Shown: positions 37,930 through 47,357, counted from the stretch's first letter. The stretch is 64,000 bases of DNA from a bacterium (GCA_029565675.1 JAKQNP010000002.1:248001-312000); one strand, 5' to 3'. Translations and numbers: made by a program. Notes: generated from the sequence alone by a model not told the origin.

Positions 37930-38771
37930 TGAATCGAGCCATCCACATCGACAACGCCAACGATCCGCGATTGGCGCCTTTTCTGGATCTCAAGGATCGC
38001 CGGCTTGCCTCGCAACAGGGATTGTTTGTTGTCGAGGGGATGCACCTCGTCAACCGCCTGCTCGCCAGTTCCTTCCCGGTTCATGCTGTCGTTTGTGCGG
38101 AAAATCGTCTCTCCGAATTGCCGGATAAAACTGCTGAACGATGCCCGATCTACCTGTTGTCCGAAAAGATCCTGTCGACTCTGGTCGGTTTTGCGTTTCA
38201 TCGAGGGGCAGTCGCCGCTGGTGTGCGACAGCCTCTGACTGAATTAAGCCGTTGGCGAAGCCTGTGGCCGGAAAGCTTTGGCCTGGTGGTTTGTCCTGAG
38301 GTCAACGATGTGGAAAATCTCGGTGCAGTCGTGCGTTCAGCAGCAGCTTTCGGCGCTGAAGCGATGGTTCTTGGCAAGAACTGCTGCGATCCTTTTGCGC
38401 GGCGCGCGATCCGCGCATCCATGGGCGCGGTCTTTTCACTGCCTTTGTTGCAAAGCGATGATCTGGCCAGCGATCTGCAATCGTTGCATGATCGCCAGGG
38501 AATGCAGAGGATCGCGACCGTCATCGACCCTGATGCCCGGCCTTTGCAGGAAATGGCCCCGCCATCGCGCTTTGCCTTGCTGCTGGGTACCGAAGCGCGA
38601 GGTTTGGCTGATCCCTGGATCAACCTGTGCGACAACCGCGTGACCATCCCCATGGCCTGCGGCATCGATTCACTCAACGTCGCTGTCGCTGCCGGCGTCT
38701 TTTTCTATCACTATTTTCAAAGCCGAGCGGTCCATTTTGAGCATCGCCCCAAGCGGCTGCGGCTTACCTGA
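37929..38771 (+). CDS. SPOUT-class (TrmH/SpoU) RNA 2'-O-methyltransferase
   Basis: A 280-residue protein. The N-terminal ~95 residues resemble the L30e-like RNA-binding domain (KDRRLASQQGLFVVEGMHLV). The C-terminal catalytic domain has NDVENLGAVVRSAAAFG, LLLGTEARGL and IPMACGIDSLNVAVAAGV, the three TrmH motifs that make up the trefoil knot. It methylates a ribose 2'-OH in rRNA or tRNA; the site is not readable. The start at 37929 overlaps the previous stop. Its last 8 bp overlap the end of the convergent DUF3160 gene. Confidence 0.92.
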   Translation: MNRAIHIDNANDPRLAPFLDLKDRRLASQQGLFVVEGMHLVNRLLASSFPVHAVVCAENRLSELPDKTAERCPIYLLSEKILSTLVGFAFHRGAVAAGVRQPLTELSRWRSLWPESFGLVVCPEVNDVENLGAVVRSAAAFGAEAMVLGKNCCDPFARRAIRASMGAVFSLPLLQSDDLASDLQSLHDRQGMQRIATVIDPDARPLQEMAPPSRFALLLGTEARGLADPWINLCDNRVTIPMACGIDSLNVAVAAGVFFYHYFQSRAVHFEHRPKRLRLT

Positions 38772-41238
38772 CTAAACTCATTTTCTGGCTGGCAGTCAGG
38801 ATTTGGCCATCCGCAGAAACAGAGCGCACACGACAGAAATAAATCCCCGAACCAACCGCCACTCCAGCCTCATCCAAACCATCCCAGACAATCGGATGAC
38901 GGCCGGCACTCTGCTGTCCCGGTTTAAAGCTGCGGACCAGACGACCGTTGATCGCATAGATGTCCAATTCCACCTGCGCTGATGACGCCAGGTGCACCTC
39001 CAGAATTGTCTTCGGATTGAAGGGATTGGGATAGCAAGTCAACAAACAAAAACCTTGCGGTTGTTGCGGCGATAGTGACTGTACCCCGGTGGTAAAAGAA
39101 TGGTCGTAACAATTTTCGGGCACAACCGATTCATCGATGTGCCATTGAGTGCTGACATCGGTGAAGGAGTTCAGCCAAATCGGCATTGCAGGCTCGCTGT
39201 GAGTGGCCAGCATTTCCCGCCATCTTTCGTCGTCCAGACGATCCTCGATCGGCTGCGCAAATTCATAATAAGAAAAAATCGCACCGGCAGTGAGACGGGT
39301 AACCTCACCTTCGCGCACAACAACAAAGATCTGCAATGGATAGGCCACTCCTTCTTCCAGACACAATCCGCTGTTGGTGTCGGTGTGCACGTCGGCGATG
39401 ACCGCCTGTTGATCGGTTTGGCTCCTGTCTGGATTGCTGGCATCTGTTTCTACCAGCAAGGCCTTTGCAACTTTGCCAAAACAGAAGAGATTTTTGTATT
39501 CCGCCTCTGTCAACGGTGTATTTTGCAGTTCTTTGCCGGCAACGTCGCGCAAAAAAGCCAACAACTGTGCGAACAAATCGATTTTGTCGTTATAATCGTC
39601 GTTCAGCAAACCGCGTCGGGCAAGCCCGTCATGGGTGTAGCGCAAAAGAGCGCCAAGGCGGGCATAAAGCTGCGGATTGGGTTCGACATAGCTGCGCGGT
39701 GTTTCTGTGACTATTCCGCGCGGCGTTTCGCTCTGTTTGGCATACAGAATGGTGTCGTGCCGCAATTCGGCCCATGAAGCGAGCGCGGTCATCAACTCTT
39801 TATCTGCCCATGCCGGACTTTTCATGAACGTCGGATAGCCGCTGCCCTTGGGTGTCAACAAGGGTGCCAGTGTGTAGAGCCAGTTCCAGTAGAGATTCTG
39901 GGCCCAATCGGCTGCCGGCTTGGCGGCAAATTCGGCGTGCAGAGCGGCGAGTTGGCCGCCATAGTTGGCAAATTGGCTCTGTTGATAGAACTCCTCCAGT
40001 ATTGCCGCAGCGCGGTCCGAGCCGAGTGCGGCCATCACGTCCAAACCTTTGGGCATCGTTCGATTGGCGACATAGGGCATCACCAGGCGGGAAAAGAGAT
40101 AGCTGTCTGGAATGGTGCGCATGCCCATAAAGCGAAAGCCTTTATAGGATGTAAAAGTTCCGTATATCCAGTTGGGGATCTCGGGCTCGCGCAGTTTTTG
40201 CGCTTCAGCCATGAACGCGGCAAGGAGATTCGCATTCGCCAGGCTGTCAGCCGGCAACTCGAGCCAATCCTCGCCGTAGATGCGTTCAGCAATGCCGCGG
40301 TATTCCGGGACCGCGGGATCGTCCGGGCGACCGACAAAGAAATTCGTCGGTTCGATGATCAGATTCCATTGTCCAGCAGCCGCCTGGGAATCGTCCGGCG
40401 AACCGAGGTGTTGGGTGAGCAATAGAGCTTGCAGAGTGTGGCGCTCGGCGAGATCGCCGAACTTTTCTGCTTCCACCGTAAAAATCATTTGGCCTAACCA
40501 GGTGAGAACCTGGAAATAGCGGCGCAAGGATTCGCTGTGGGTATAATGGCCGCGCGGTTTGAAGCGGCTATAGTCCAGTTCGGAAAAGGGGCCGAAAATC
40601 GGCGAAAAAGCGTAGCCCGCATGCGCCTGCACCAGATTCCATTCGGCTTCAACCCAATGGCGCACATTTTCAGGGATGTCGCGCAACTCACCGTCCAACA
40701 GACAGCGGGCGACGTGCAGATAGGCGAGATTGCGCAGAGCAGCTTCTCGCACATCTTTGTCGGTCGTTGCATTGCAGAGAACCTGGGTGTCGACAATCAA
40801 AGAACCGATCATCTGTTGCACTGCCGGGATAAAACAGCGCACTTCGATATCTGTGAGAAGGCGTTCGAAGAGAACATGGTAGATGTGCAACACAGCGTCG
40901 GTGGTGACAAAGACAGGTACTCTATCCCAGGTGTATTGGTTGTAATAATCGTAAAATTGGCGGCAGATTCCTTTGCGGGCGAAGAAATGATTTTCCTGCA
41001 AAAGGCCGAGTTCATGGTCGTTGAAAAGGTAGATGCTTTTGAATCGATTGAAATTGGTGACATCGCTGAAATCAGGCGCCAGCTCGTAATCGGGGAGCAT
41101 GGGGGTGATGAAAAATGTATCGGGTTGATATAAGCCAAAATCGGTTGCTGTCGGCTCAGCAATTTCGGCGATTTGACTTTGCAGTACCGATGGCAAACAG
41201 AAGAGCAGTGCAGTCGCTAAAAGTCGATAGATTCGCAT
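38764..41238 (-). CDS. Secreted DUF3160 protein with C-terminal sorting domain
   Basis: An 824-residue exported protein. Residues 1-20 form a signal peptide (LLATALLFCLPSVLQS). The long body (about 40-700) matches DUF3160, an unassigned family with NHFFARKGICRQFYDYYNQ and DAVLHIYHVLFERLL. The last ~90 residues (CYPNPFNPKTILEVHL, then DGLDEAGVAVGSGIYF) are an FlgD-like Ig/type A sorting domain, common in secreted proteins of Calditrichota, KSB1 and Bacteroidota. The start at 41238 has AGGGGG upstream. A sole gene; function unknown, likely surface exposed. Confidence 0.87.
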   Translation of the reverse strand: MRIYRLLATALLFCLPSVLQSQIAEIAEPTATDFGLYQPDTFFITPMLPDYELAPDFSDVTNFNRFKSIYLFNDHELGLLQENHFFARKGICRQFYDYYNQYTWDRVPVFVTTDAVLHIYHVLFERLLTDIEVRCFIPAVQQMIGSLIVDTQVLCNATTDKDVREAALRNLAYLHVARCLLDGELRDIPENVRHWVEAEWNLVQAHAGYAFSPIFGPFSELDYSRFKPRGHYTHSESLRRYFQVLTWLGQMIFTVEAEKFGDLAERHTLQALLLTQHLGSPDDSQAAAGQWNLIIEPTNFFVGRPDDPAVPEYRGIAERIYGEDWLELPADSLANANLLAAFMAEAQKLREPEIPNWIYGTFTSYKGFRFMGMRTIPDSYLFSRLVMPYVANRTMPKGLDVMAALGSDRAAAILEEFYQQSQFANYGGQLAALHAEFAAKPAADWAQNLYWNWLYTLAPLLTPKGSGYPTFMKSPAWADKELMTALASWAELRHDTILYAKQSETPRGIVTETPRSYVEPNPQLYARLGALLRYTHDGLARRGLLNDDYNDKIDLFAQLLAFLRDVAGKELQNTPLTEAEYKNLFCFGKVAKALLVETDASNPDRSQTDQQAVIADVHTDTNSGLCLEEGVAYPLQIFVVVREGEVTRLTAGAIFSYYEFAQPIEDRLDDERWREMLATHSEPAMPIWLNSFTDVSTQWHIDESVVPENCYDHSFTTGVQSLSPQQPQGFCLLTCYPNPFNPKTILEVHLASSAQVELDIYAINGRLVRSFKPGQQSAGRHPIVWDGLDEAGVAVGSGIYFCRVRSVSADGQILTASQKMSLVR

Positions 41239-41350
41239 CACAGCCCCCTGAGAACCAACCCAAACAGCGGTCCTCATGAGTTAAATTTTTGAACGCGCCA
41301 AGTCGAGTTGCGCTATTCCGGTCGGCCGAACATTGCCGGTTTCGAGAAAT

Positions 41351-41770
41351 TTAGTCTGCGGTCATCTTGTTTTCCGCCGGCGGAGCCTGTTTGATTTCAT
41401 ACTTGGACGGGCACTTGAACAGGATTTTTTCAGCGAGGAAATCGGCATGCTCTTTCCGCCAATGCCCCTCCACCACGACCTGTTGATTGTCGGCCAATTG
41501 ATCCGGCAAAAGGTCATTGTACCATACCTGCATTGTATCGATCCCATCCTGCAGAGCAAAGCTCAATTCCAGCTTTTCCGCATTCCAGTCGATCGATTCT
41601 GGGACGACCATCCCGCTGACCCGTATTCCGCGCACATCGTTTTGCTGCGCCTGTGCTTTCAATTCAGAGACGGTCAGATAGTAGACCGACGCCTTTTTCA
41701 GGCTGCCAAACAGCAAAAAGACCACAGCGGCAATTATGATTGTCAACCCGATAACAATGCGAGGTTTCAT
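41351..41770 (-). CDS. ccmE: Cytochrome c maturation protein CcmE, CxxxY variant
   Basis: A 139-residue heme chaperone with one N-terminal membrane anchor (IVIGLTIIIAAVVFLLFG) and a periplasmic OB-fold. The site that binds heme covalently in most bacteria is His-x3-Tyr (HDENY); here it is Cys120-Pro-Ser-Lys-Tyr124 (KCPSKY), the variant known from archaea and sulfate reducers. It passes heme to apocytochrome c in System I. ATG at 41770 is preceded by GGAGG. No other ccm gene is adjacent, so the rest of the system must be elsewhere. Confidence 0.88.
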   Translation of the reverse strand: MKPRIVIGLTIIIAAVVFLLFGSLKKASVYYLTVSELKAQAQQNDVRGIRVSGMVVPESIDWNAEKLELSFALQDGIDTMQVWYNDLLPDQLADNQQVVVEGHWRKEHADFLAEKILFKCPSKYEIKQAPPAENKMTAD

Positions 41771-41838
41771 CCACCTTCCTCCGTTAAAGCTTTCCCGCAG
41801 AAAAGACAGCGACCAGGTGCGCAAAATCTAAACACAAA

Positions 41839-41867
41839 AAGGTAAACAATTTGACCCTGTTTGTCAA
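41839..41867 (-). promoter_or_regulatory. Promoter for ccmE
   Basis: On the minus strand TTGACA (41867-41862), a 17-base spacer, TACCTT (41844-41839). It diverges from the plus-strand promoter at 41914-41942. Confidence 0.55.
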
Positions 41868-41913
41868 GCAGATTGCATGGCTCGAAATTGTCGGGCGGTT
41901 CTGTTCTTTGCTG

Positions 41914-41942
41914 TTGCATAACCCCCTGATTTTTTGTATTGT
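41914..41942 (+). promoter_or_regulatory. Promoter for the small membrane protein-GT2-alr group
   Basis: TTGCAT (41914-41919), a 17-base spacer, TATTGT (41937-41942). Leader of about 100 bases before the ATG at 42053. Confidence 0.5.
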
Positions 41943-42052
41943 TTAGACATGGATCGGTGCAGCAGATTTTCAACAACGGGTTGGAATTGAATGGTTTGCA
42001 CCATGCCTTTATGGCGCCGATCGAACCTGTATTTCAAGGAAAGGGGTTTGCC

Positions 42053-42325
42053 ATGCGGACGCATCTGTTTCGCCTTTCTCTCTTGAGCCTTGCCTGTTTT
42101 GCTCTGCTCACGATTTTTGCATCGTCCATCGATCCGCTGTTGGCCCGCTGGGGAGATCCGTCGGAAGTCCATTCGCTGCTCGCTTCGATTTTTCTGGTCA
42201 TTGGGGTGATCAGTGTCGCTTTGATCTTTGTGCGCACGGTCATCGGTCTGGTCTTGACGGTTTTTTTGGCAGCAGCGGTTTTTTACCTGGCCTACCATTA
42301 TTTAGGCGTTTTGATCGGTGGTTGA
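42053..42325 (+). CDS. Small hydrophobic membrane protein
   Basis: A 90-residue protein with three hydrophobic segments (about residues 6-21, 36-54 and 59-83) and no recognisable domain. The ATG at 42053 has AAGGAAAGGGG upstream; an ATG at 42011 would add 14 residues. It lies 3 bp before the glycosyltransferase start and is surely in the same transcript. It may anchor or assist the envelope genes behind it, but this is inference. Confidence 0.65.
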   Translation: MRTHLFRLSLLSLACFALLTIFASSIDPLLARWGDPSEVHSLLASIFLVIGVISVALIFVRTVIGLVLTVFLAAAVFYLAYHYLGVLIGG

Positions 42326-42328
42326 AGG

Positions 42329-43039
42329 ATGAAAAATCGATTATCTGAACAAACCGACAGCCGAATCGCCAGCGCAGATCCAACGGTTTCGATCGTTCTG
42401 CCGGTTTTTAACCGCAATCATCTGGTGCAGCGCGCCATCGATTCGGTTTTCGCGCAGACATGCCGCGAGTGGGAATTGTTGATCATCGACGATGGCAGCA
42501 CCGACGGTCTGCATGAACGGATTTTGCCTTTGGTCATGCAGAATCAAGCGGTCCGCTATTTCAAACATGCCAATCGAAAGCTTTCAGCAAGCCGCAATAT
42601 CGGCATTCAGGCTGCCCTTGGCGAGTTTATCACTTTTATCGATTCCGATGACGAGTATCATCCTGACCATCTGGCGCGGCGGATCGACTATATGCGTGCC
42701 CACCTTGAGGTGGATGTGGTGTATGGGGGTGTGGAACTGATCGGGCCGCCGCATACCCACTATGTTGACGATGCTTTCAACCCGGGGCATAAAATACATC
42801 TCTCCGAATGCACGATCGGTGCCACTTTTTTTGGCCGCAGATCGGCTTTCCTTGTCACCGGTGGATTTAAAATAATGGCCTATTCGGCAGAATCCGAATA
42901 TCTGCCACGGCTGCAACACTCTTTTCGCGTCGAGCGGGTTGGTTTCCCGACTTATCGCTATCATACAGGCTTGCCGGACAGCATCTGTGCGCAGAGACTG
43001 CAAAAGAGCGGTTCATCCGGCGAACTGAAGTCGCGATAG
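42329..43039 (+). CDS. Glycosyltransferase, GT2 family
   Basis: A 236-residue enzyme with the GT-A fold of GT2: SIVLPVFNRNHLVQRAI, IIDDGSTDG and FIDSDDEY (the DxD-type metal and nucleotide-sugar site). It is short, ending soon after the catalytic domain, with no membrane helices. It probably adds a sugar to a cell-surface glycan. It is between a small membrane protein and alr in one transcript. Confidence 0.88.
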   Translation: MKNRLSEQTDSRIASADPTVSIVLPVFNRNHLVQRAIDSVFAQTCREWELLIIDDGSTDGLHERILPLVMQNQAVRYFKHANRKLSASRNIGIQAALGEFITFIDSDDEYHPDHLARRIDYMRAHLEVDVVYGGVELIGPPHTHYVDDAFNPGHKIHLSECTIGATFFGRRSAFLVTGGFKIMAYSAESEYLPRLQHSFRVERVGFPTYRYHTGLPDSICAQRLQKSGSSGELKSR

Positions 43040-43073
43040 AACGGCCATGCCATCTAAAATAAGCGAGTGTTCC

Positions 43074-44252
43074 ATGAGTTCTCTTCCTTTGCCGCCCTCG
43101 GTCCTGCGCCCATCGTGGATCGAGGTCGATCTCGATGCGATCGAACACAACGTCGCCCAGATTCGGGCACGCCTCGACGGCGTTCGTTTGCTGGTCGTGG
43201 TCAAGGCTGATGCCTATGGATTGGGTGCTGTGCAGGTTTCCCGCGTTCTGGAAAAATGCGGCGTCGATTGCTTGGGGGTGGTCTGCTTGGATGAAGCCTT
43301 GCAACTGCGCAACGCCGGCATTCGGCTGCCGATTTTAAATATGGGAGCTATTCTCCCTCAACACGCTGATCGGGTTGTTAAGCAGCACCTCGAACAGGTG
43401 GTCAGCGATATTGAAACCGCACAAGCTATTTCGGCGGCTGCGCTGAAGCATAATGCCCCCGCATCCGTGCACTTGAAAATTGATACCGGTATGAGCCGTT
43501 ACGGTATGCCCTGGCAGGAGGTGGGTGAACGGTTTGGTCCGCTTTTTCAGTTGCCGCATCTCCGCTGGATCGGCGCCATGAGCCATTTTGCCAATTCGGA
43601 CGGTCTGGATAAGAGCTTTCCTCTGTTGCAGCTGTCGCGTTTCTTGCAGGCGCGACAACACCTGACCGAAAAAGGAATCCAACTGCCCATCTGGCACATT
43701 TGCAACAGTGGCGGTACTTGTGATCTGCCGCAGGCCCATCTCGATATGGTAAGAGTCGGATTGATGGTCTATGGCTACTATCCGGATCCTGAGGTGCAAA
43801 AGCCGTTCGATCTCCATCCCGCCCTGTCGCTCAAATCGGTCATGGTCGCTGTTCGCGAACTGCAGCGCGGCGACAGCGTCGGTTATGGCCGCCGCTACAT
43901 GGCCAAAACACGCGAGCGCATCGCCGTTCTGCCGATCGGCTATGCAGACGGCTTTGACCGCAAACTGCGCAATGTTGGTCAGGTTTTGTTGCACGGCTGC
44001 CTGGTTCCAATCATCGGCGGTCTGTGCATGGATGCCTGCTTCATCCGCATCGAGGATGTACCAGAAGCGCGGTGCGGTGACACCGCAACGCTGATCGGTC
44101 GGCAGGGCGATCTGGAAATCTCACCGCACGATATCGCTGCGCAAATCGGTTCGGTGAGCTATGAGGTCATGGCGCGGCTCGGCAAACGCCTGCCGAGAGT
44201 CTATCTGCACCATGGAACGGTTTGCGAAACAGTCAATCAACTCTGTCCCTGA
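43074..44252 (+). CDS. alr: Alanine racemase
   Basis: A 392-residue PLP enzyme that makes D-alanine for peptidoglycan. Lys44 in VVVKADAYGLG binds the cofactor; the second catalytic residue, Tyr, lies in DSVGYGRRY, and the PIIGGLCMDACFI region completes the C-terminal beta domain. An in-frame ATG at 43047 would add nine residues; neither start has a strong ribosome site. It follows the glycosyltransferase within 40 bp. Confidence 0.94.
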   Translation: MSSLPLPPSVLRPSWIEVDLDAIEHNVAQIRARLDGVRLLVVVKADAYGLGAVQVSRVLEKCGVDCLGVVCLDEALQLRNAGIRLPILNMGAILPQHADRVVKQHLEQVVSDIETAQAISAAALKHNAPASVHLKIDTGMSRYGMPWQEVGERFGPLFQLPHLRWIGAMSHFANSDGLDKSFPLLQLSRFLQARQHLTEKGIQLPIWHICNSGGTCDLPQAHLDMVRVGLMVYGYYPDPEVQKPFDLHPALSLKSVMVAVRELQRGDSVGYGRRYMAKTRERIAVLPIGYADGFDRKLRNVGQVLLHGCLVPIIGGLCMDACFIRIEDVPEARCGDTATLIGRQGDLEISPHDIAAQIGSVSYEVMARLGKRLPRVYLHHGTVCETVNQLCP

Positions 44253-44281
44253 TGGCAATAGAATTCCTTGGAGTCTGGTGA

Positions 44282-47152
44282 ATGGGACCTGGAAAACTGC
44301 GCATACTTTTTCTCTTGTTCTTTCTTTTTCCGCTTGCCTTGCGCGGCCAGGGCGCATTTTCGCTGTTCAATGGCCGCAATCATCCTGAATTGCGCTGGCA
44401 GATTCTCGAAAGCGACCATTTTCGCGTGATTTTCCATCAGCGGCTCGATTCGCTGGCCAAAGAGTGCGCTGCGGTTGCTGAAGCGTGTTATGCGCCGATT
44501 TGTGAAAATTTGCAGCATCGACCACAAAGCAAAATTCCGATCTATCTCACCGACCAGGACGATATCAGCAATGGATTCACTGTTGCTGACCGCTATATCG
44601 GCATATGGGTGAATGTTAATGGCTACATGGAGTGGAGTTCAGGCGAAGACAAGTGGCTGCGCAAAGTCATCGCCCATGAATTGGTGCATTATGTACATTT
44701 TTCCGCTCTGCGCACGCCGCTCGGCCTGCTAGGGCAGAGTTTCAGCGGCACGCCAACCTGGTTTATCGAAGGCTTGGCGCAATACGAGTCCGAAACCTGG
44801 AATGTGCTTCGCGGCGACCTGTTGCTCCGCGTTTCGGTCTGGGATGATGTTCTCGATACCGATGGCGAAAACTGGCCAACCAATGGCCCTCTGATCTATG
44901 CAATCGGTAACTCGCGGGTGCGCTACCTGGCAGAGCGCTACGGCGATAGTTCGCTGGTCAAGCTCATCAACCATCGCAAGCACTTTCTCGGCATCCCCTA
45001 TTATGATTTTGTTGCAGCATTTCGGGCCGCGTTCAACGAATCCGAGGCTAAAGTCTTGCAAGACTGGCATCGCCGCATCAACGTCTGCTATAACACAATC
45101 TACGGTCAGAAAGAGCTGCCCCTCGAGGCAGTTGACAACATCGATTTGCCGATGCTCTTTATCGACGGTCTGGATGTCAGTGCCGACCGACAATGGTTGG
45201 CGCTGGTTGGTATTTTGAATGCCAATACCGTCTATCGCTCACTGGTGCGGATGCGCAACGACTCGACTAAAGCGATGCAGGTTCTGGCGCAGGGAGAGAT
45301 CAGTGCCCAGGTGAGTTTTTCTCCTGACGGCTCTTTGATCGCCTTTTCACGCTTGCGCCGCGGCTGCAACGGTTCGCTGATGCGCGATCTCTATGTGAGC
45401 GATCCGCACGGCAATCTTGTGCGTCTGACGAGCGACTGCAACGCGGTTGACCCGGATTGGTCGCCAGACGGCAGGCGGCTTGTTTTTGTCGATGAGCAAA
45501 ACGGCCAATCCAATCTCTATATCATCGATGCTGCTGGCGGCCGGCCGCAGCAACTGACCGACCTGAATGGTGATGTGCAGCTGCTGTCGCCGCGCTGGTC
45601 GCCGGACGGCAAGAGGATCGCGGTTTCGCTTTTCGATGCACAGGGCAATCGGGATATCGCTCTGGTCGACAGTTGCGGTCTGGTCAAGCCCCTGCTCCGG
45701 GATCGGGACGATGATCGCCTGCCAACCTGGTCGCCGCAAGGTGATCAGATCGTCTTTGTCAGCTATCGCAATGGTTCACCGAATCTGTTTCGATTGCCCA
45801 TAACGAAACCGGATTCCCTCTCTCTGATCACCGATATCGCCGGCAGCGTCACTCGACCGGTTTGGCGCGGGGATAGCCTCTATGCCATATTGAGCGATTC
45901 CCGGAAGCGCGATCAGCTGGTGCGTTTGGACGCCAATCGGTTTGTGGATCTCCGGCAGACATCGGTCGATTCGCACTTTACTGCCTGGATGCACAAACAG
46001 CCGCCGGCCGGCTTGCCGCCACTCGCACCCGACGGGATTGATCCGGTAGCGACAGAGAGCTCAGGCCCCTACTATTCTTTTCGCCATATACGCCACGTCC
46101 TCACTCTGCCGATCCCTGTCGCTGCGAATGACGGTGCTGGCCTGTTTGCCATGAGCCTCTTCGCTGAACCGCTCGGCAAACACCTGCTCAGCGCTGCAGC
46201 TTTTATCGATGCCGCTGATATCGCGCAGAGTCAATTTTTTCTCAATTATCTCAATCGATGTACTTTTGCCGATGTGGCGCTGTCGGGTTTTCGTCTGCCT
46301 GCCAGCGGACAAATCTGGGATGGTCGAGCGCTGGTGGAAGAAGCGCGTGGTGCCAGACTCGACGTGCAATGGCCGCTCGCACTCGGCGATCAGCCATTTG
46401 ACCGAGCTCTCGTGGGTGGACATGCCGAATGGAGTCAGAATCGGGTGCTCAACAAAAAGGATTTTTTGGATACTCAGATTGTGCCGGCGGAAAAACAGAT
46501 TGGCGAATGTGGTTTTTTTGCCCTTTACAGACGAAAACCGCCCGATTTGCGCAATACCTGGAATCCGCAGAGCGGCTTTGGCGCACTGGTCCAAATGCGC
46601 TTTTCGGACAAAAACTGGGGAAGCGAGCTTTTCTACCGGCGCCTGACCGCCAACACTTACGCTATTCTGCCTTTGCCGCTGGCAGAACACGTTTTTTTTA
46701 TCCACACAAAGGCGGACGGCGTCAGCGGTGAAACGCTGGCGCAAGATTTTGTCGGTTTGGACCGCGATGATCAACCCGACTTCGGCAGGGGATTGCGATT
46801 CGTCGATCGCGACCGTGTACGAGGTTTTCGCCGTTTCAGAATCGGCGACCGTCTGCTCTTTGCCAGTGCTGAGTATCGGTTGCCGTTGTTGCCGGATTTG
46901 GGATGGAATATTGCCGGGTTTTCTTTTCGCGAAACGAGCCTGACCGGGTTTTTCGATACGGCAACCGTCTGGTGGGCGGATTCGACCTCCTGGCGCAAAA
47001 CCGGTTGGGATCGCTCCGTAGGTTGGGAAATCAAAAATCGTGTCTCGATGGCCGGATTCGATTTTGTTCACGCTTTTGGGATGGCATGGCCGCTGATTGA
47101 TACGGGCGAAAACGAAAAATATTATCGCCTGCGGGCAGTGATACCTTTTTAG
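44282..47152 (+). CDS. Peptidase-MA-like / TolB-propeller / Omp85-like barrel protein
   Basis: A 956-residue exported protein with a signal peptide (LFLLFFLFPLALRG). Residues 30-270 form a metalloprotease-like domain with HELVH (132-136) and Glu163 in EGLAQYE. Residues 290-570 hold TolB-type propeller blades (FSPDGSLIAFSR, WSPDGRRLVFVD, WSPDGKRIAVSL, WSPQGDQIVFVS). The last ~330 residues look like a beta barrel, with VRGF at 846-849 (the Omp85 L6 motif) and a final phenylalanine. It is thus probably an outer-membrane protein with a periplasmic or surface protease module. It is paralogous to the truncated gene at 1-764. TGGAG precedes the ATG. Confidence 0.8.
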   Translation: MGPGKLRILFLLFFLFPLALRGQGAFSLFNGRNHPELRWQILESDHFRVIFHQRLDSLAKECAAVAEACYAPICENLQHRPQSKIPIYLTDQDDISNGFTVADRYIGIWVNVNGYMEWSSGEDKWLRKVIAHELVHYVHFSALRTPLGLLGQSFSGTPTWFIEGLAQYESETWNVLRGDLLLRVSVWDDVLDTDGENWPTNGPLIYAIGNSRVRYLAERYGDSSLVKLINHRKHFLGIPYYDFVAAFRAAFNESEAKVLQDWHRRINVCYNTIYGQKELPLEAVDNIDLPMLFIDGLDVSADRQWLALVGILNANTVYRSLVRMRNDSTKAMQVLAQGEISAQVSFSPDGSLIAFSRLRRGCNGSLMRDLYVSDPHGNLVRLTSDCNAVDPDWSPDGRRLVFVDEQNGQSNLYIIDAAGGRPQQLTDLNGDVQLLSPRWSPDGKRIAVSLFDAQGNRDIALVDSCGLVKPLLRDRDDDRLPTWSPQGDQIVFVSYRNGSPNLFRLPITKPDSLSLITDIAGSVTRPVWRGDSLYAILSDSRKRDQLVRLDANRFVDLRQTSVDSHFTAWMHKQPPAGLPPLAPDGIDPVATESSGPYYSFRHIRHVLTLPIPVAANDGAGLFAMSLFAEPLGKHLLSAAAFIDAADIAQSQFFLNYLNRCTFADVALSGFRLPASGQIWDGRALVEEARGARLDVQWPLALGDQPFDRALVGGHAEWSQNRVLNKKDFLDTQIVPAEKQIGECGFFALYRRKPPDLRNTWNPQSGFGALVQMRFSDKNWGSELFYRRLTANTYAILPLPLAEHVFFIHTKADGVSGETLAQDFVGLDRDDQPDFGRGLRFVDRDRVRGFRRFRIGDRLLFASAEYRLPLLPDLGWNIAGFSFRETSLTGFFDTATVWWADSTSWRKTGWDRSVGWEIKNRVSMAGFDFVHAFGMAWPLIDTGENEKYYRLRAVIPF

Positions 47153-47267
47153 CGCCGCTGGCGCCTAGCAAAAGTTCTGCCGCTGTATCAGACGCCAAAG
47201 GAATGCAGGGTTTTTTGCAGCCGCATAAAGAATAAACGATTGAATGTTTTTTGATTCGCTTAACACC

Positions 47268-47315
47268 GAATCTGGGTCACTGGTGTCCGGTTACCGGATA
47301 CCAGTGAATCTGGGT
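47268..47315 (+). repeat. Hairpin flanked by direct repeats in the pfkA leader
   Basis: CACTGGTGTCCGG (47278-47290) and CCGGATACCAGTG (47294-47306) pair with one G-T wobble around a TTA loop. The 10-base word GAATCTGGGT occurs immediately on both sides (47268-47277 and 47306-47315). No T run follows. It ends 42 bases before the pfkA ATG and could be an operator or an RNA control element. The rest of 47153-47357 holds no gene. Confidence 0.6.
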
Positions 47316-47357
47316 ATAACAGGATGAAGGCAGGTCAAAACAAAGAGGAGTGCAAAA

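Noticed and set aside
46061-47071. A 336-codon frame antisense to the barrel part of the 956-residue protein
   Set aside because: No ribosome site, no domain, and the sense strand has clear barrel motifs.
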